From: Candidatus Levybacteria bacterium RIFCSPLOWO2_01_FULL_42_15
GTDB lineage: Bacteria > Patescibacteriota > Microgenomatia > Levybacterales > UBA12049
DNA: 15,459 nucleotides
Assembly (NCBI GenBank): GCA_001784055.1
Contig: MFOZ01000040.1
Coordinates: 1-15,459, forward strand
Reading direction: 5' to 3'
This document shows positions 6,981 through 13,219 of the stretch, piece by piece (position 1 is the first letter of the stretch; each line of letters opens with the position of its first letter). The position numbers and the translations under genes are program-made. The notes beneath the pieces are model-generated. The model was not told where the DNA came from and did no database searches. It worked only from the letters and a program-made list of their open reading frames with translations.

Positions 6981-6998
6981 TCTTTTCCATGATACTTT
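6970..6998 (+). promoter_or_regulatory. Promoter of the RAYT gene, -35 inside the left REP-like element
   Basis: Perfect -35 TTGACA (6970-6975), 17-bp spacer, -10 TACTTT (6993-6998) preceded by TGA (extended -10). Six bases separate the -10 from GTG 7005, giving a leaderless transcript. The -35 lies in the 3' stem half of the left REP-like hairpin. Confidence 0.6.
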
Positions 6999-7004
6999 TG
7001 TTCT

Positions 7005-7679
7005 GTGGCTACCAACAGAAAAACAGTTTTTGCAAATGGAGAAATGTATCATGTTTTTAACAGAGGCGTTGAAAAAAGATCTACATTTACTGATAAAAGA
7101 GAACTAAAAAGGGTAATGCAAGCTTTGGCCTATTACCGTTTCAAAAAACCCCTCTTCAGGTTTTCTCACTTTTTAAGGCTTGAGAAGAAAATGCAAATCC
7201 AGGCTTTATCAAACCTCAAAACCACCAATAAGAATGTAGACATTATCTGCTATTGCCTCATGCCAAACCATTTTCATTTATTACTTAGACAGATTGACGA
7301 CGCGGGAATCTCTAAATTCATGGCAAACTTTACCAATAGCTATACCAAGTATTTTAATATGAAAAACGATAGAGTGGGGCCTTTATTCCAAGGACTGTTT
7401 AAGGCAGTACTTATTGAAGACGACGAGCAATTGATGCATGTGTCTCGATATATTCACCTTAATCCAGCAAGTTCTTTTCTTGTTGAACCCGATTTTCTTG
7501 AGTCATATGAGTGGTCTTCCTACCCTGATTATCTTGGATTAAAAAACCCTGAGATCATAGAAAAAGAAACTGTGCTCAATTTATTTTCAAACGAAGAACA
7601 GTACAAGCAATTTGTGCTAGATCAAGCAGGATATGCAAGAACTCTTGAAACAATTAAGCATCATTTACTAGACGAGTAA
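7005..7679 (+). CDS. REP-associated tyrosine transposase (RAYT, Y1_Tnp / TnpA_REP family)
   Basis: Single-strand-specific HUH endonuclease related to IS200/IS605 TnpA; RAYTs cleave and are thought to spread REP hairpins. The 224-aa protein starts with the family's FANGEMYHVFNRGVEKR segment (9-25) and has the HUH motif MPNHFHLLL with H89 and H91. The probable nucleophile is Tyr113 in FTNSYTKYFN (Tyr116 also near), followed by GPLFQGLFKAV and SRYIHLNPA. All catalytic elements are present, so the gene looks intact. GTG 7005 is chosen because a promoter -10 ends six bases before it and homology begins at residue 5-9. It is flanked by inverted REP-like elements at 6950-6980 and 7694-7724. It is divergent from the mutY-like gene and appears AT-richer than its neighbours, consistent with acquisition. 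Accessory TnpB-like genes are absent. Confidence 0.9.
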   Translation: MATNRKTVFANGEMYHVFNRGVEKRSTFTDKRELKRVMQALAYYRFKKPLFRFSHFLRLEKKMQIQALSNLKTTNKNVDIICYCLMPNHFHLLLRQIDDAGISKFMANFTNSYTKYFNMKNDRVGPLFQGLFKAVLIEDDEQLMHVSRYIHLNPASSFLVEPDFLESYEWSSYPDYLGLKNPEIIEKETVLNLFSNEEQYKQFVLDQAGYARTLETIKHHLLDE

Positions 7680-7693
7680 TTATGACTAAGGGG

Positions 7694-7724
7694 GTAGGTG
7701 TGAAGCTATTCAACCTCGAAGGTG
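7694..7724 (+). repeat. Right REP-like element
   Basis: GTAG tetranucleotide (7694-7697) leading into a hairpin: AGGT (7696-7699), bulged G7700, TGAA (7701-7704), loop GCTA, TTCA (7709-7712), ACCT (7713-7716). The 8-bp stem is fully paired apart from the one bulge. AGGT recurs at 7720-7723 and could pair alternatively with ACCT, and a second GTAG follows at 7726-7729. It matches the left element in inverted orientation at 27 of 31 positions. It lies 14 nt after the RAYT stop and has no U-tract. Confidence 0.7.
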
Positions 7725-7732
7725 TGTAGTTA

Positions 7733-7761
7733 TTGCGGAAAAGAAAAAAACCAAGTATAAT
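7733..7761 (+). promoter_or_regulatory. Promoter for rpmF-nusB-rnc
   Basis: -35 TTGCGG (7733-7738), 17-bp spacer, consensus -10 TATAAT (7756-7761). Predicted start near 7768, about 8 nt before the rpmF ATG at 7776. It lies just after the right REP-like element and is the first promoter of the housekeeping block. Confidence 0.6.
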
Positions 7762-7775
7762 GGATTACATAATTT

Positions 7776-7979
7776 ATGCCGCAGGAACCAAAAAAGAGAC
7801 ATTCAAGAGCGCGCCAAGGGAAACGGCGCGCGAGCATTTTCTTGTCCGCGCCCATTGGAGCTGTCTGTTCCCAATGCAAAAAGATTATTCCTTCCCACAC
7901 CGTTTGTAAGCATTGCGGATACTATAGGGGAAAAGCCGTTGTGGTTAAAAAATCAACACGCATAACACAAAAAGCTTAA
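7776..7979 (+). CDS. rpmF: Ribosomal protein bL32
   Basis: Small basic protein of the large ribosomal subunit, 67 aa. The N-terminus is typical of L32 (PKKRHSRARQGKRRA). Two Cys pairs, C31-x2-C34 and C44-x2-C47, form the usual zinc ribbon (CSQCKK and CKHCGYYRG). No Shine-Dalgarno is seen; the -10 at 7756-7761 predicts only a very short leader. It heads a unit with nusB 18 nt downstream. In many bacteria rpmF sits beside plsX/fab genes and rnc follows acpP; here the lipid genes are absent and rpmF and rnc flank nusB. Confidence 0.95.
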   Translation: MPQEPKKRHSRARQGKRRASIFLSAPIGAVCSQCKKIIPSHTVCKHCGYYRGKAVVVKKSTRITQKA

Positions 7980-7984
7980 AGCCT

Positions 7985-7990
7985 TATAAA
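7985..7990 (+). promoter_or_regulatory. Possible -10 element before nusB
   Basis: TATAAA (5/6) lies seven bases before the nusB ATG at 7998, in the rpmF-nusB gap. The -35 region at 17 bp (ATAACA, 7962-7967) is weak. It may be an internal leaderless promoter or simply AT-rich spacer. Confidence 0.3.
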
Positions 7991-7997
7991 TTTGTCT

Positions 7998-8351
7998 ATG
8001 AAAACCCCTTATGATCCCCGCCATCGCAGAAGAAAACAGCTTGTGGAAGAATTGTTCAGCGCCGATTTCCATATCCAACGCATCGGTAATGTTGCGCAAA
8101 AAATTTACAAGAGCAAAAAACGCTTGGATGCGCACATTCAAAAAGCCGCGCCTGAATTCGCCGTTGAAAAAATCAACAAAATTGATCTTGCAATTTTACG
8201 CCTTGCAACCTACGAGTTATTGGTAGAAAAAAAAGAGCCTCCTAGGGTTGTTATCGACGAGGCAATTGAACTGGCAAAAGAGTATGGGGGAGACACAAGT
8301 CCTTCGTTTATAAACGGAGCTCTGGGAAATATCTTGCAAACACACGCATGA
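7998..8351 (+). CDS. nusB: Transcription antitermination factor NusB
   Basis: All-helical RNA-binding factor that, with S10 (NusE), supports rRNA antitermination; 117 aa, slightly short for the family. Recognised from an N-terminal RRRKQLVEELFSADF helix, the central INKIDLAILRLATYELL (family: D-x-x-I-L-R-x-A-x-Y-E-L), the VVIDEAIELAKEYGG segment (family: V-x-I-N/D-E-A-V-E-L-A-K-x-F-G) and the terminal SPSFINGALGNI, close to the usual FVNGVLD. ATG 7998 is preferred over the TTG at 7992. The gene ends in an ATGA overlap with rnc, implying translational coupling. Confidence 0.93.
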   Translation: MKTPYDPRHRRRKQLVEELFSADFHIQRIGNVAQKIYKSKKRLDAHIQKAAPEFAVEKINKIDLAILRLATYELLVEKKEPPRVVIDEAIELAKEYGGDTSPSFINGALGNILQTHA

Positions 8352-9013
8352 AAACACTTCCGGCATTTAAAAATAAAAAGCTCTTTGAACTTGCGTTTAC
8401 TCATAGATCCTATCTAAACGAGTCCAAAGACCATAAAGAATCGAACGAGCGATTAGAGTTTTTAGGAGACAGCGTTATCTCATTTATTGTTTCAGGCTAC
8501 TTATATAAAACGTACCCTCACTTTACCGAAGGCACCCTTACTAATTTGAGATCTCTTATGGTCAATACAAAGACTCTTGGAAAATTGGCAAACAGTCTTT
8601 CTTTTGGGACGCTTCTTAAACTGTCAAAAGGAGAGGAAGAATCACAGGGAAGAAAAAATCAAACGCTTCTTGCGAACTGTTTTGAGGCATTTGTGGGAGC
8701 CCTATTTCTTGATCAAGGAATTGAGACAACAACCTCTTTCCTTAGTAAAAACCTTCTTTATGGAGTGAAAAAGCTGCTAGAGAAAAAAACGTTCAAAGAC
8801 CCCAAAAGCTTGCTTCAAGAACTCGTGCAGGCAAAAAAACAATCAGCTCCCGCATATAAAGTTCTTGAGGAAAAAGGACCGGCGCATTCAAAATTCTTTA
8901 CCATTGGCGTGTATGTGGAGAATACGCTTTGGGGGACGGGAAAGGGCCGCTCTAAACAAGAAGCGGAAGAACAAGCGGCGCAAGAGGCGCTTGATGCGAT
9001 AAGCCATTTTTGA
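8348..9013 (+). CDS. rnc: Ribonuclease III
   Basis: Double-strand-specific endoribonuclease that processes rRNA precursors and structured mRNAs; 221 aa. The RNase III domain has THRSYLNE, the signature NERLEFLGDSV (33-43, with E34, E37 and D41), a GxL-x2-LRS segment (62-69) and NCFEAFVGALFLDQG. The second metal-binding acidic pair is N110/E113 where E. coli has D114/E117, so one ligand is Asn. The C-terminal double-stranded RNA-binding domain runs from PKSLLQELVQ to the end with GTGKGRSKQEAEEQAA. The start ATG overlaps the nusB stop. The 3' end contains the rpsP promoter (8991-9019). Confidence 0.95.
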   Translation: MKTLPAFKNKKLFELAFTHRSYLNESKDHKESNERLEFLGDSVISFIVSGYLYKTYPHFTEGTLTNLRSLMVNTKTLGKLANSLSFGTLLKLSKGEEESQGRKNQTLLANCFEAFVGALFLDQGIETTTSFLSKNLLYGVKKLLEKKTFKDPKSLLQELVQAKKQSAPAYKVLEEKGPAHSKFFTIGVYVENTLWGTGKGRSKQEAEEQAAQEALDAISHF

Positions 9014-9019
9014 TACAAT
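8991..9019 (+). promoter_or_regulatory. Promoter for rpsP-khpA-trmD inside the end of rnc
   Basis: -35 TTGATG (8991-8996), 17-bp spacer, TGA-TACAAT extended -10 (hexamer 9014-9019). Eight bases separate it from the rpsP ATG at 9028, so the leader would be 0-2 nt. The rnc stop codon (9011-9013) coincides with the TGn of the extended -10. Confidence 0.6.
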
Positions 9020-9027
9020 ATCAATCT

Positions 9028-9258
9028 ATGTCTGTAGTAATTCGCTTAACTAAGGTTGGGAAAAAAGGAGAGGCAAAATTCCGCGTTGTGGTAAAAGAAA
9101 AACGGTCTCGCCGAGATGGGAAGGCAATTGAAACGCTTGGATGGTTTCAAAAGTTTGAAAAAGGCAGTAAACAAGAAATCAATCGCGACCGCGTTGTCTT
9201 TTGGATATCCAAAGGCGCGCGTCCCAGCCCAACGATTAAAAAAATTCTTGAATCATGA
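9028..9258 (+). CDS. rpsP: Ribosomal protein bS16
   Basis: Small-subunit ribosomal protein, 76 aa, normal length. Family features are the start VVIRLTKVGKKGEAKFRVVV, then EKRSRRDGKAIETLGWF (usual: D-x-R-x-x-R-D-G-x-x-I-E-x-L-G-x-Y/F-x-P) and KEINRDRVVFWISKGARPSPTIKKIL. ATG 9028 is the start that matches the family; an upstream TTG at 9010 would add six residues and lies within the promoter. No Shine-Dalgarno is present. The gene ends ATGA-overlapped with khpA. Confidence 0.96.
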   Translation: MSVVIRLTKVGKKGEAKFRVVVKEKRSRRDGKAIETLGWFQKFEKGSKQEINRDRVVFWISKGARPSPTIKKILES

Positions 9259-9497
9259 AAGACATACTTCATACTATTATTGCCTCCATTGTGGACGAGC
9301 CGAATGAGGTAAAGATTACGGAAGATGAGCAAAATGGCGTCATATTATTTACCATCAAAGTTGCAAAAAGCGACATGGGAAGGGTAATTGGAAAAGAAGG
9401 AAAAATTATTCGATCTATAAGAAACGTCATGAAAATCCCCGCCATGAAACAAAATAAGAAAGTTCAAGTTGCCCTTGCCGAAGACACAGAGGCATGA
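9255..9497 (+). CDS. khpA: KH-domain RNA-binding protein KhpA (YlqC family)
   Basis: Small single-KH RNA-binding protein, 80 aa, found next to rpsP in many bacteria. In Gram-positives KhpA partners with KhpB/EloR and binds many RNAs, including in control of cell elongation. The diagnostic GxxG loop is in MGRVIGKEGKIIRSIR (G-K-E-G, near residues 46-49), preceded by ILFTIKVAKSD, the usual strand. It overlaps rpsP by four bases at its start and trmD by four at its end, so the three genes are co-translated. No rimM follows, unlike the common rpsP-khpA-rimM-trmD order. Confidence 0.92.
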   Translation: MKDILHTIIASIVDEPNEVKITEDEQNGVILFTIKVAKSDMGRVIGKEGKIIRSIRNVMKIPAMKQNKKVQVALAEDTEA

Positions 9498-10156
9498 AGA
9501 TTTCAATTCTTACTCTCTTCCCCCAGATGTTTTTTGGCCCCTTTGATCACTCCATACTTAGAAGGGCTCAGGAAAAAAAACTGCTTGCGCTTGAATTTAT
9601 TGACATAAGAACCTTTGGGATAGGAAAACATAGACTTGTTGATGACACGCCGTACGGAGGAGGCGTAGGAATGATCCTCAGAATCGACGTATTGGAAAAA
9701 GCACTTCAAAAGGGGCGTTGCAAAACTTCCTGCAGAGAGCGAGTTATTATGACCGACGCGCGGGGAGAAACATTTTCTCAATCAAAAGCACAAGAATTAA
9801 CTTCGTTTGACCATCTTATTTTTATCGCGGGACACTATGAGGGCGTGGATGAACGAGTACTGACTCTTGTAGACGAACAGATTTCTTTGGGAGATTTTGT
9901 TTTGACAGGAGGGGAGATTCCGATAGTAGCTATGGTTGATGCTATAGCGCGGCTTCTGCCAAACGTACTTGCAAAAAAAGAGGCAGTGCAAATTGAATCG
10001 TTTGCGCACTATGGCTACCTTGAGTTTCCCCAATACACAAAGCCTCCCGTGTGGAAAGGGAAAAAAGTCCCCGATGTGCTCTTAAGCGGCAATCACCAAA
10101 AAATCGCAGAGTGGCGGAAAGAAGCGGCTGATATAATTTCAAAAGGCAGAAGCTGA
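9494..10156 (+). CDS. trmD: tRNA (guanine-N1-)-methyltransferase
   Basis: SPOUT-class methyltransferase making m1G37 in tRNAs, which prevents +1 frameshifts. Signs are the N-terminal ISILTLFPQMF, DIRTFGIGKHRLVDDTPYGGG (usual D-x-R-x-F/Y-x-x-D-x-H-x-x-V-D-D-x-P-Y-G-G-G), VIMTDARGETFSQ, AGHYEGVDER and the trefoil-knot SAM site LGDFVLTGGEIPI. The target-base region has Glu (IESF) where E. coli-type enzymes have Asp169 (DSF). Then come LEFPQYTKPPVWKG and VLLSGNHQKIAEWR. At 220 aa it lacks much of the C-terminal helical extension of the usual 240-250 aa enzyme. The last 18 nt overlap convergently with pilO. Confidence 0.95.
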   Translation: MKISILTLFPQMFFGPFDHSILRRAQEKKLLALEFIDIRTFGIGKHRLVDDTPYGGGVGMILRIDVLEKALQKGRCKTSCRERVIMTDARGETFSQSKAQELTSFDHLIFIAGHYEGVDERVLTLVDEQISLGDFVLTGGEIPIVAMVDAIARLLPNVLAKKEAVQIESFAHYGYLEFPQYTKPPVWKGKKVPDVLLSGNHQKIAEWRKEAADIISKGRS

Positions 10157-10810
10157 AGAATTTTGGAACGAAGAAAGAACATTGAGAGAAGAACGCTCTT
10201 TTTCCGACAAAGGCTTAACGCTTGTTGTGTTTGGAAGCGTTGAGAGAGGATACGGCTTAAAGTAGAAAAGGACTTCAATGCGCGATCCTCCTAAACCTCC
10301 TGTTTGAACACTTATAACCTCCGATAGGGGAAAAATGTGCGATAATTCCTTCAAAAATCTTTTGACGCCCTCTATGTCTCCATTAACAGTAATATTTATC
10401 GCAATTGAAGAAAGAGGCTGGATTTCTGTATTGGATAAAGAGAGATCTCCTATCTCTATAGTGAAATCGCCAACGTCAACTCCCGCCTTAGACGAAGCCT
10501 GAGATACGCTTTGCAAGATACCATTGAAATATTTCTCCGAGGGAAGCGCACCGTGGGCAAGCGTAAGCTGGTTGTTGAGCAAAACGCTATCAATGCCCGA
10601 AAGCACATCTACGTTTGCGGAGAGAACTTTTACCTTTTGCTTGATATCGTTTGCTTGCTCATTAAGAAGAAGAATATTGCGAACTTGGGCGGGAACAAAA
10701 ATTAAGAATATCAAAACACAAATAGCAACAACGCTTCCGAACACAAGATAATCCTTGTATAAGAAATACCAAAACAAGAGTTTTTGGGTGGATAGAAACG
10801 GATTCTTCAT
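10139..10810 (-). CDS. pilO: Type IV pilus inner-membrane protein PilO
   Basis: Component of the PilMNO alignment complex that couples the cytoplasmic motor to the growing pilus. The 223-aa protein has a short cytoplasmic N-terminus, one transmembrane helix (about residues 21-42, DYLVFGSVVAICVLIFLIFV), a coiled-coil-like stretch (about 46-80) and an extracytoplasmic ferredoxin-like region (INITVNGDIEGVKRFLKELSHIFP). A Ser-rich tail follows. Assignment rests on topology, the typical NGDIEGVKRFL-like pattern and position directly after pilN, whose TAA overlaps this ATG by one base. The 3' end overlaps trmD tail to tail by 18 nt. pilP and pilQ are absent next to it. Confidence 0.85.
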   Translation of the reverse strand: MKNPFLSTQKLLFWYFLYKDYLVFGSVVAICVLIFLIFVPAQVRNILLLNEQANDIKQKVKVLSANVDVLSGIDSVLLNNQLTLAHGALPSEKYFNGILQSVSQASSKAGVDVGDFTIEIGDLSLSNTEIQPLSSIAINITVNGDIEGVKRFLKELSHIFPLSEVISVQTGGLGGSRIEVLFYFKPYPLSTLPNTTSVKPLSEKERSSLNVLSSFQNSSASAF

Positions 10811-11346
10811 TATAACAACGTCATTTTTGCGGAAACAAAATATTCTCCTTTTCCGTTATACCCTACTCCCTGGATTGTTATTGCGCGGATAGTATTTCCC
10901 CTGTCAAGAGCCCCGGAAAGGTTGGCAAGAAATTCGTCTATTCTCCGCAGAGACGCGGATGAAACAGTAATCTCAACAGACGTTTTGTCAATGCGCAGAC
11001 TGTCTATCCCCGCCGCTTGGGGAACAAACGATTGGATAATCCCAATTTTTGCGTCTAAAGAAGTCCTAGTATTAAGAATCTTTCCAATCTCTAAAAGCCG
11101 GTCATGAGTAAATAAAAGCTTCGCCATTGAATCTCCTAGGGGAGAAAAATCAGCAAGCACCTTTTGTTCTTGTTTGCGCTCCGCGTCCGGGCTTACAACC
11201 CTGCCGACAAAGAAAGCAGAAAGAGACGTAATGAATAAGAACGAAACCGCGATAACGGTAAGCGCGCGCAGAAGATTAAGGAATTTTCTACGGGGAACAC
11301 TTTTTACCGCAGAGCGGGGAAGAAGATTAATAGTATTTTCACTCAT
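10810..11346 (-). CDS. pilN: Type IV pilus assembly protein PilN
   Basis: Bitopic inner-membrane protein, 178 aa. The cytoplasmic N-terminus carries the PilM-binding motif INLLP (residues 6-10). A basic stretch and one transmembrane helix (about 29-50) follow, then a coiled-coil-like linker and an extracytoplasmic ferredoxin-like fold (SLRIDKTSVEITVSSASLRRI, with a terminal strand ITIQG...FVSAKMTLL). It overlaps pilM by 8 nt and pilO by 1 nt, so the three subunits are co-translated in complex order. A GAGG-type ribosome-binding site lies about 5 nt before the ATG, inside pilM. Confidence 0.9.
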   Translation of the reverse strand: MSENTINLLPRSAVKSVPRRKFLNLLRALTVIAVSFLFITSLSAFFVGRVVSPDAERKQEQKVLADFSPLGDSMAKLLFTHDRLLEIGKILNTRTSLDAKIGIIQSFVPQAAGIDSLRIDKTSVEITVSSASLRRIDEFLANLSGALDRGNTIRAITIQGVGYNGKGEYFVSAKMTLL

Positions 11347-12376
11347 ACGACCTCATTGCAAGACCAACTGCCACGGTATAATCGGGTCCGTTTCCTGAAA
11401 TTTCAACAGGAAGCTGATCCTTGTTAAGCAGTACACTCCATGGATTTGCTACCACCGTTTCAATCCCAGCGTTTTCTGCAAAAAAAGCGTCAAGCCATGG
11501 AAGTTTTGCGGACGCTCCCGATAAAAGAATCTGTTGAATAGAAGATTCGCTCTTGTATTTCTCCGCGTAAAAAACGATTGCTTTTCTTACTTCGGTGAAA
11601 ATTGACAAAAGTATTGGTTCCGTTGCTTTTCCGATTCTTCCTCCTCCTGCATTAGGCGCGATGCCATACAGTTTCTTGTATTCATCTGCCTTTGATATAT
11701 CTACGCCAAAATCAGACGCAATAGCCCTGCTAATTGCAGATCCTCCCATGGGAATGCTGTAGGTAAAGATCATAATCTGTTCACGAACGATCGCAAGAGA
11801 GGTAGTTTGAGTTCCTATATTAAGAACAAGGGACGGCGGGTGTTGTTTTGTACCAATCAACGCCCTCATAACAGAGAGGACTTCCGTCTCAATGCTGTTT
11901 ATGACAAACCCAGCCAGAGAAACAATCTTCTGGTATTTCTCAAGAAGTGATGAGGGAGCCCCAACCAACAAAACAGTCATTTTTTCCGTGATCTGCCCAT
12001 CTTGAGGACGGCGCAAAACGCTCCAGTCAATGGATATTGTTGAAAGGGGTACGGGGATTTGCTGTTCTGCTTCCCAATAGATTGCGGACGCAAGTTCCTT
12101 GTCGGAAAGAACGGGCATTTCTATGACGCGCGTGTACACTTGGCTTTCGGGAAGGGCAATATTAACGTAAGGAGTTGTTATTTTTCCTTCCGAGACTATT
12201 TTTCTTAAAACATGCGCCATTTCCTGTTGATCAACAGGGGACTCGGAAGCCATGCCGCGGGGAGGAGCAGGATAGGTTAGTGCTGATTTTAAGAAAAAAC
12301 CGTTGTTTTCTCTGTTGAGCCAAACGGCTTTTACGCTGTGCGCTCCAATATCCAATCCAAAGGGCAGTGTTTTCAT
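11339..12376 (-). CDS. pilM: Type IV pilus assembly ATPase-like protein PilM
   Basis: Actin/FtsA-like cytoplasmic protein that binds the PilN tail and forms the cytoplasmic ring of the pilus machine; 345 aa, normal size. Shows the phosphate-1 motif FGLDIGAHSVKAV (6-18), the conserved VNIALPESQVYTRVIEMP and ELASAIYWEAEQQIP segments typical of PilM, phosphate-2 SLVLNIGTQTTSLAI, SIPMGGSAISRAIA and the adenosine motif ILLSGASAKLPWL, ending YTVAVGLAMR. It starts 6 nt after the pilX-like stop and overlaps pilN. No Shine-Dalgarno is obvious. Confidence 0.95.
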   Translation of the reverse strand: MKTLPFGLDIGAHSVKAVWLNRENNGFFLKSALTYPAPPRGMASESPVDQQEMAHVLRKIVSEGKITTPYVNIALPESQVYTRVIEMPVLSDKELASAIYWEAEQQIPVPLSTISIDWSVLRRPQDGQITEKMTVLLVGAPSSLLEKYQKIVSLAGFVINSIETEVLSVMRALIGTKQHPPSLVLNIGTQTTSLAIVREQIMIFTYSIPMGGSAISRAIASDFGVDISKADEYKKLYGIAPNAGGGRIGKATEPILLSIFTEVRKAIVFYAEKYKSESSIQQILLSGASAKLPWLDAFFAENAGIETVVANPWSVLLNKDQLPVEISGNGPDYTVAVGLAMRSYE

Positions 12377-12382
12377 AATATT

Positions 12383-13213
12383 TTATGATCTTGGAACAAG
12401 AAGTATATAGGGAAAAAACTCGGACGGAATAAGAGGTGGCGCGTCAAATACCTGAATTTTTCTCTGTGTTTCACCCGATTCGCCCACTGACTCTATGCGC
12501 CTTCCTTGAGAGGGAAGAGGAGCGTCTCCTCTTACCCCAATTGACGCGTTTGCGTATAACGGGGTAACCCTTACGATAAACCCTGAAGGAACAAGGATTT
12601 CTGCTTTATACGCAAAGGTTCTTGAGGAAACGCTGTATCCGCCTATTTCGGGCGCGTAGAACTGATTTGAGCTTCGCCTTGCTGCACACGGATCAAAACC
12701 GGATCGGCGAGCGACGGGAGCAGTTCTACTTCCCGCGATAACGGTCAGTTGGATTGCCGCCATTGTGTTTACGTTTACATCAATGCTGCACGCATCCACA
12801 AGTGTACCCCAATGAATAGAGATAATCCCTGTCCAGGGATTTGCGTAGGTAGGATTATCATAAGAAGTACCTATGTCGGAAAGCCAAATATCCGTAGCAT
12901 CATTCTGCGGAATCAAACTTCCTCCGTTTACCAGAAACTCTGTTCCGCTTACCGCTTGAACACTAACCTCTTTAATAACGGTTGTGCTGTCAATAGGACT
13001 TTGCTGTGCAATACCACTTCCCGTTTGAAGCGCCCGCTCAACCCCTGCCTCTGCGGCGGAAAAGGCTCGCTGGGAGTTTTCTTCCTCGGTTGATGTTCTT
13101 AGGGTAGTAACTGTTCTTGAAGCAAGAGAAAGACCAACGGTAGCAGAAACCACCATCACCAACACCACAATAAGAAGCGCCTGGCCTTTTTCTCCAAACC
13201 GTTTGTTACCCAT
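12383..13213 (-). CDS. PilX-like minor pilin-type protein
   Basis: 276-aa protein with a pilin-like N-terminus: basic leader, then one long hydrophobic helix (about residues 12-30, ALLIVVLVMVVSATVGLSLA), then SRTVTTLRTSTEEENSQRAFSAAEAGVERAL, which is characteristic of PilX/GspK-type proteins (A-x-x-A-A-E-A-G). A possible leader cleavage is after G10, but no Glu at +5 follows, as in GspK-type tip pilins. The rest is a beta-rich ectodomain with few recognisable motifs. It has its own promoter (13220-13249) in the 41-nt gap after the pilW-like gene and precedes pilM. Its role at the pilus tip or in priming assembly is inferred from family and position. Confidence 0.75.
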   Translation of the reverse strand: MGNKRFGEKGQALLIVVLVMVVSATVGLSLASRTVTTLRTSTEEENSQRAFSAAEAGVERALQTGSGIAQQSPIDSTTVIKEVSVQAVSGTEFLVNGGSLIPQNDATDIWLSDIGTSYDNPTYANPWTGIISIHWGTLVDACSIDVNVNTMAAIQLTVIAGSRTAPVARRSGFDPCAARRSSNQFYAPEIGGYSVSSRTFAYKAEILVPSGFIVRVTPLYANASIGVRGDAPLPSQGRRIESVGESGETQRKIQVFDAPPLIPSEFFPYILLVPRS

Positions 13214-13219
13214 AACTAT

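Noticed and set aside
6988..6990. ATG 6990 as the mutY-like start
   Set aside because: The extra 24 residues are translated REP-like repeat with no family similarity; GTG 6918 matches homology and the promoter geometry.
7680..7775. Intrinsic terminator after the RAYT gene
   Set aside because: The hairpin here is the REP-like element; it is followed by mixed sequence and not a T-run, so terminator activity is unsupported.
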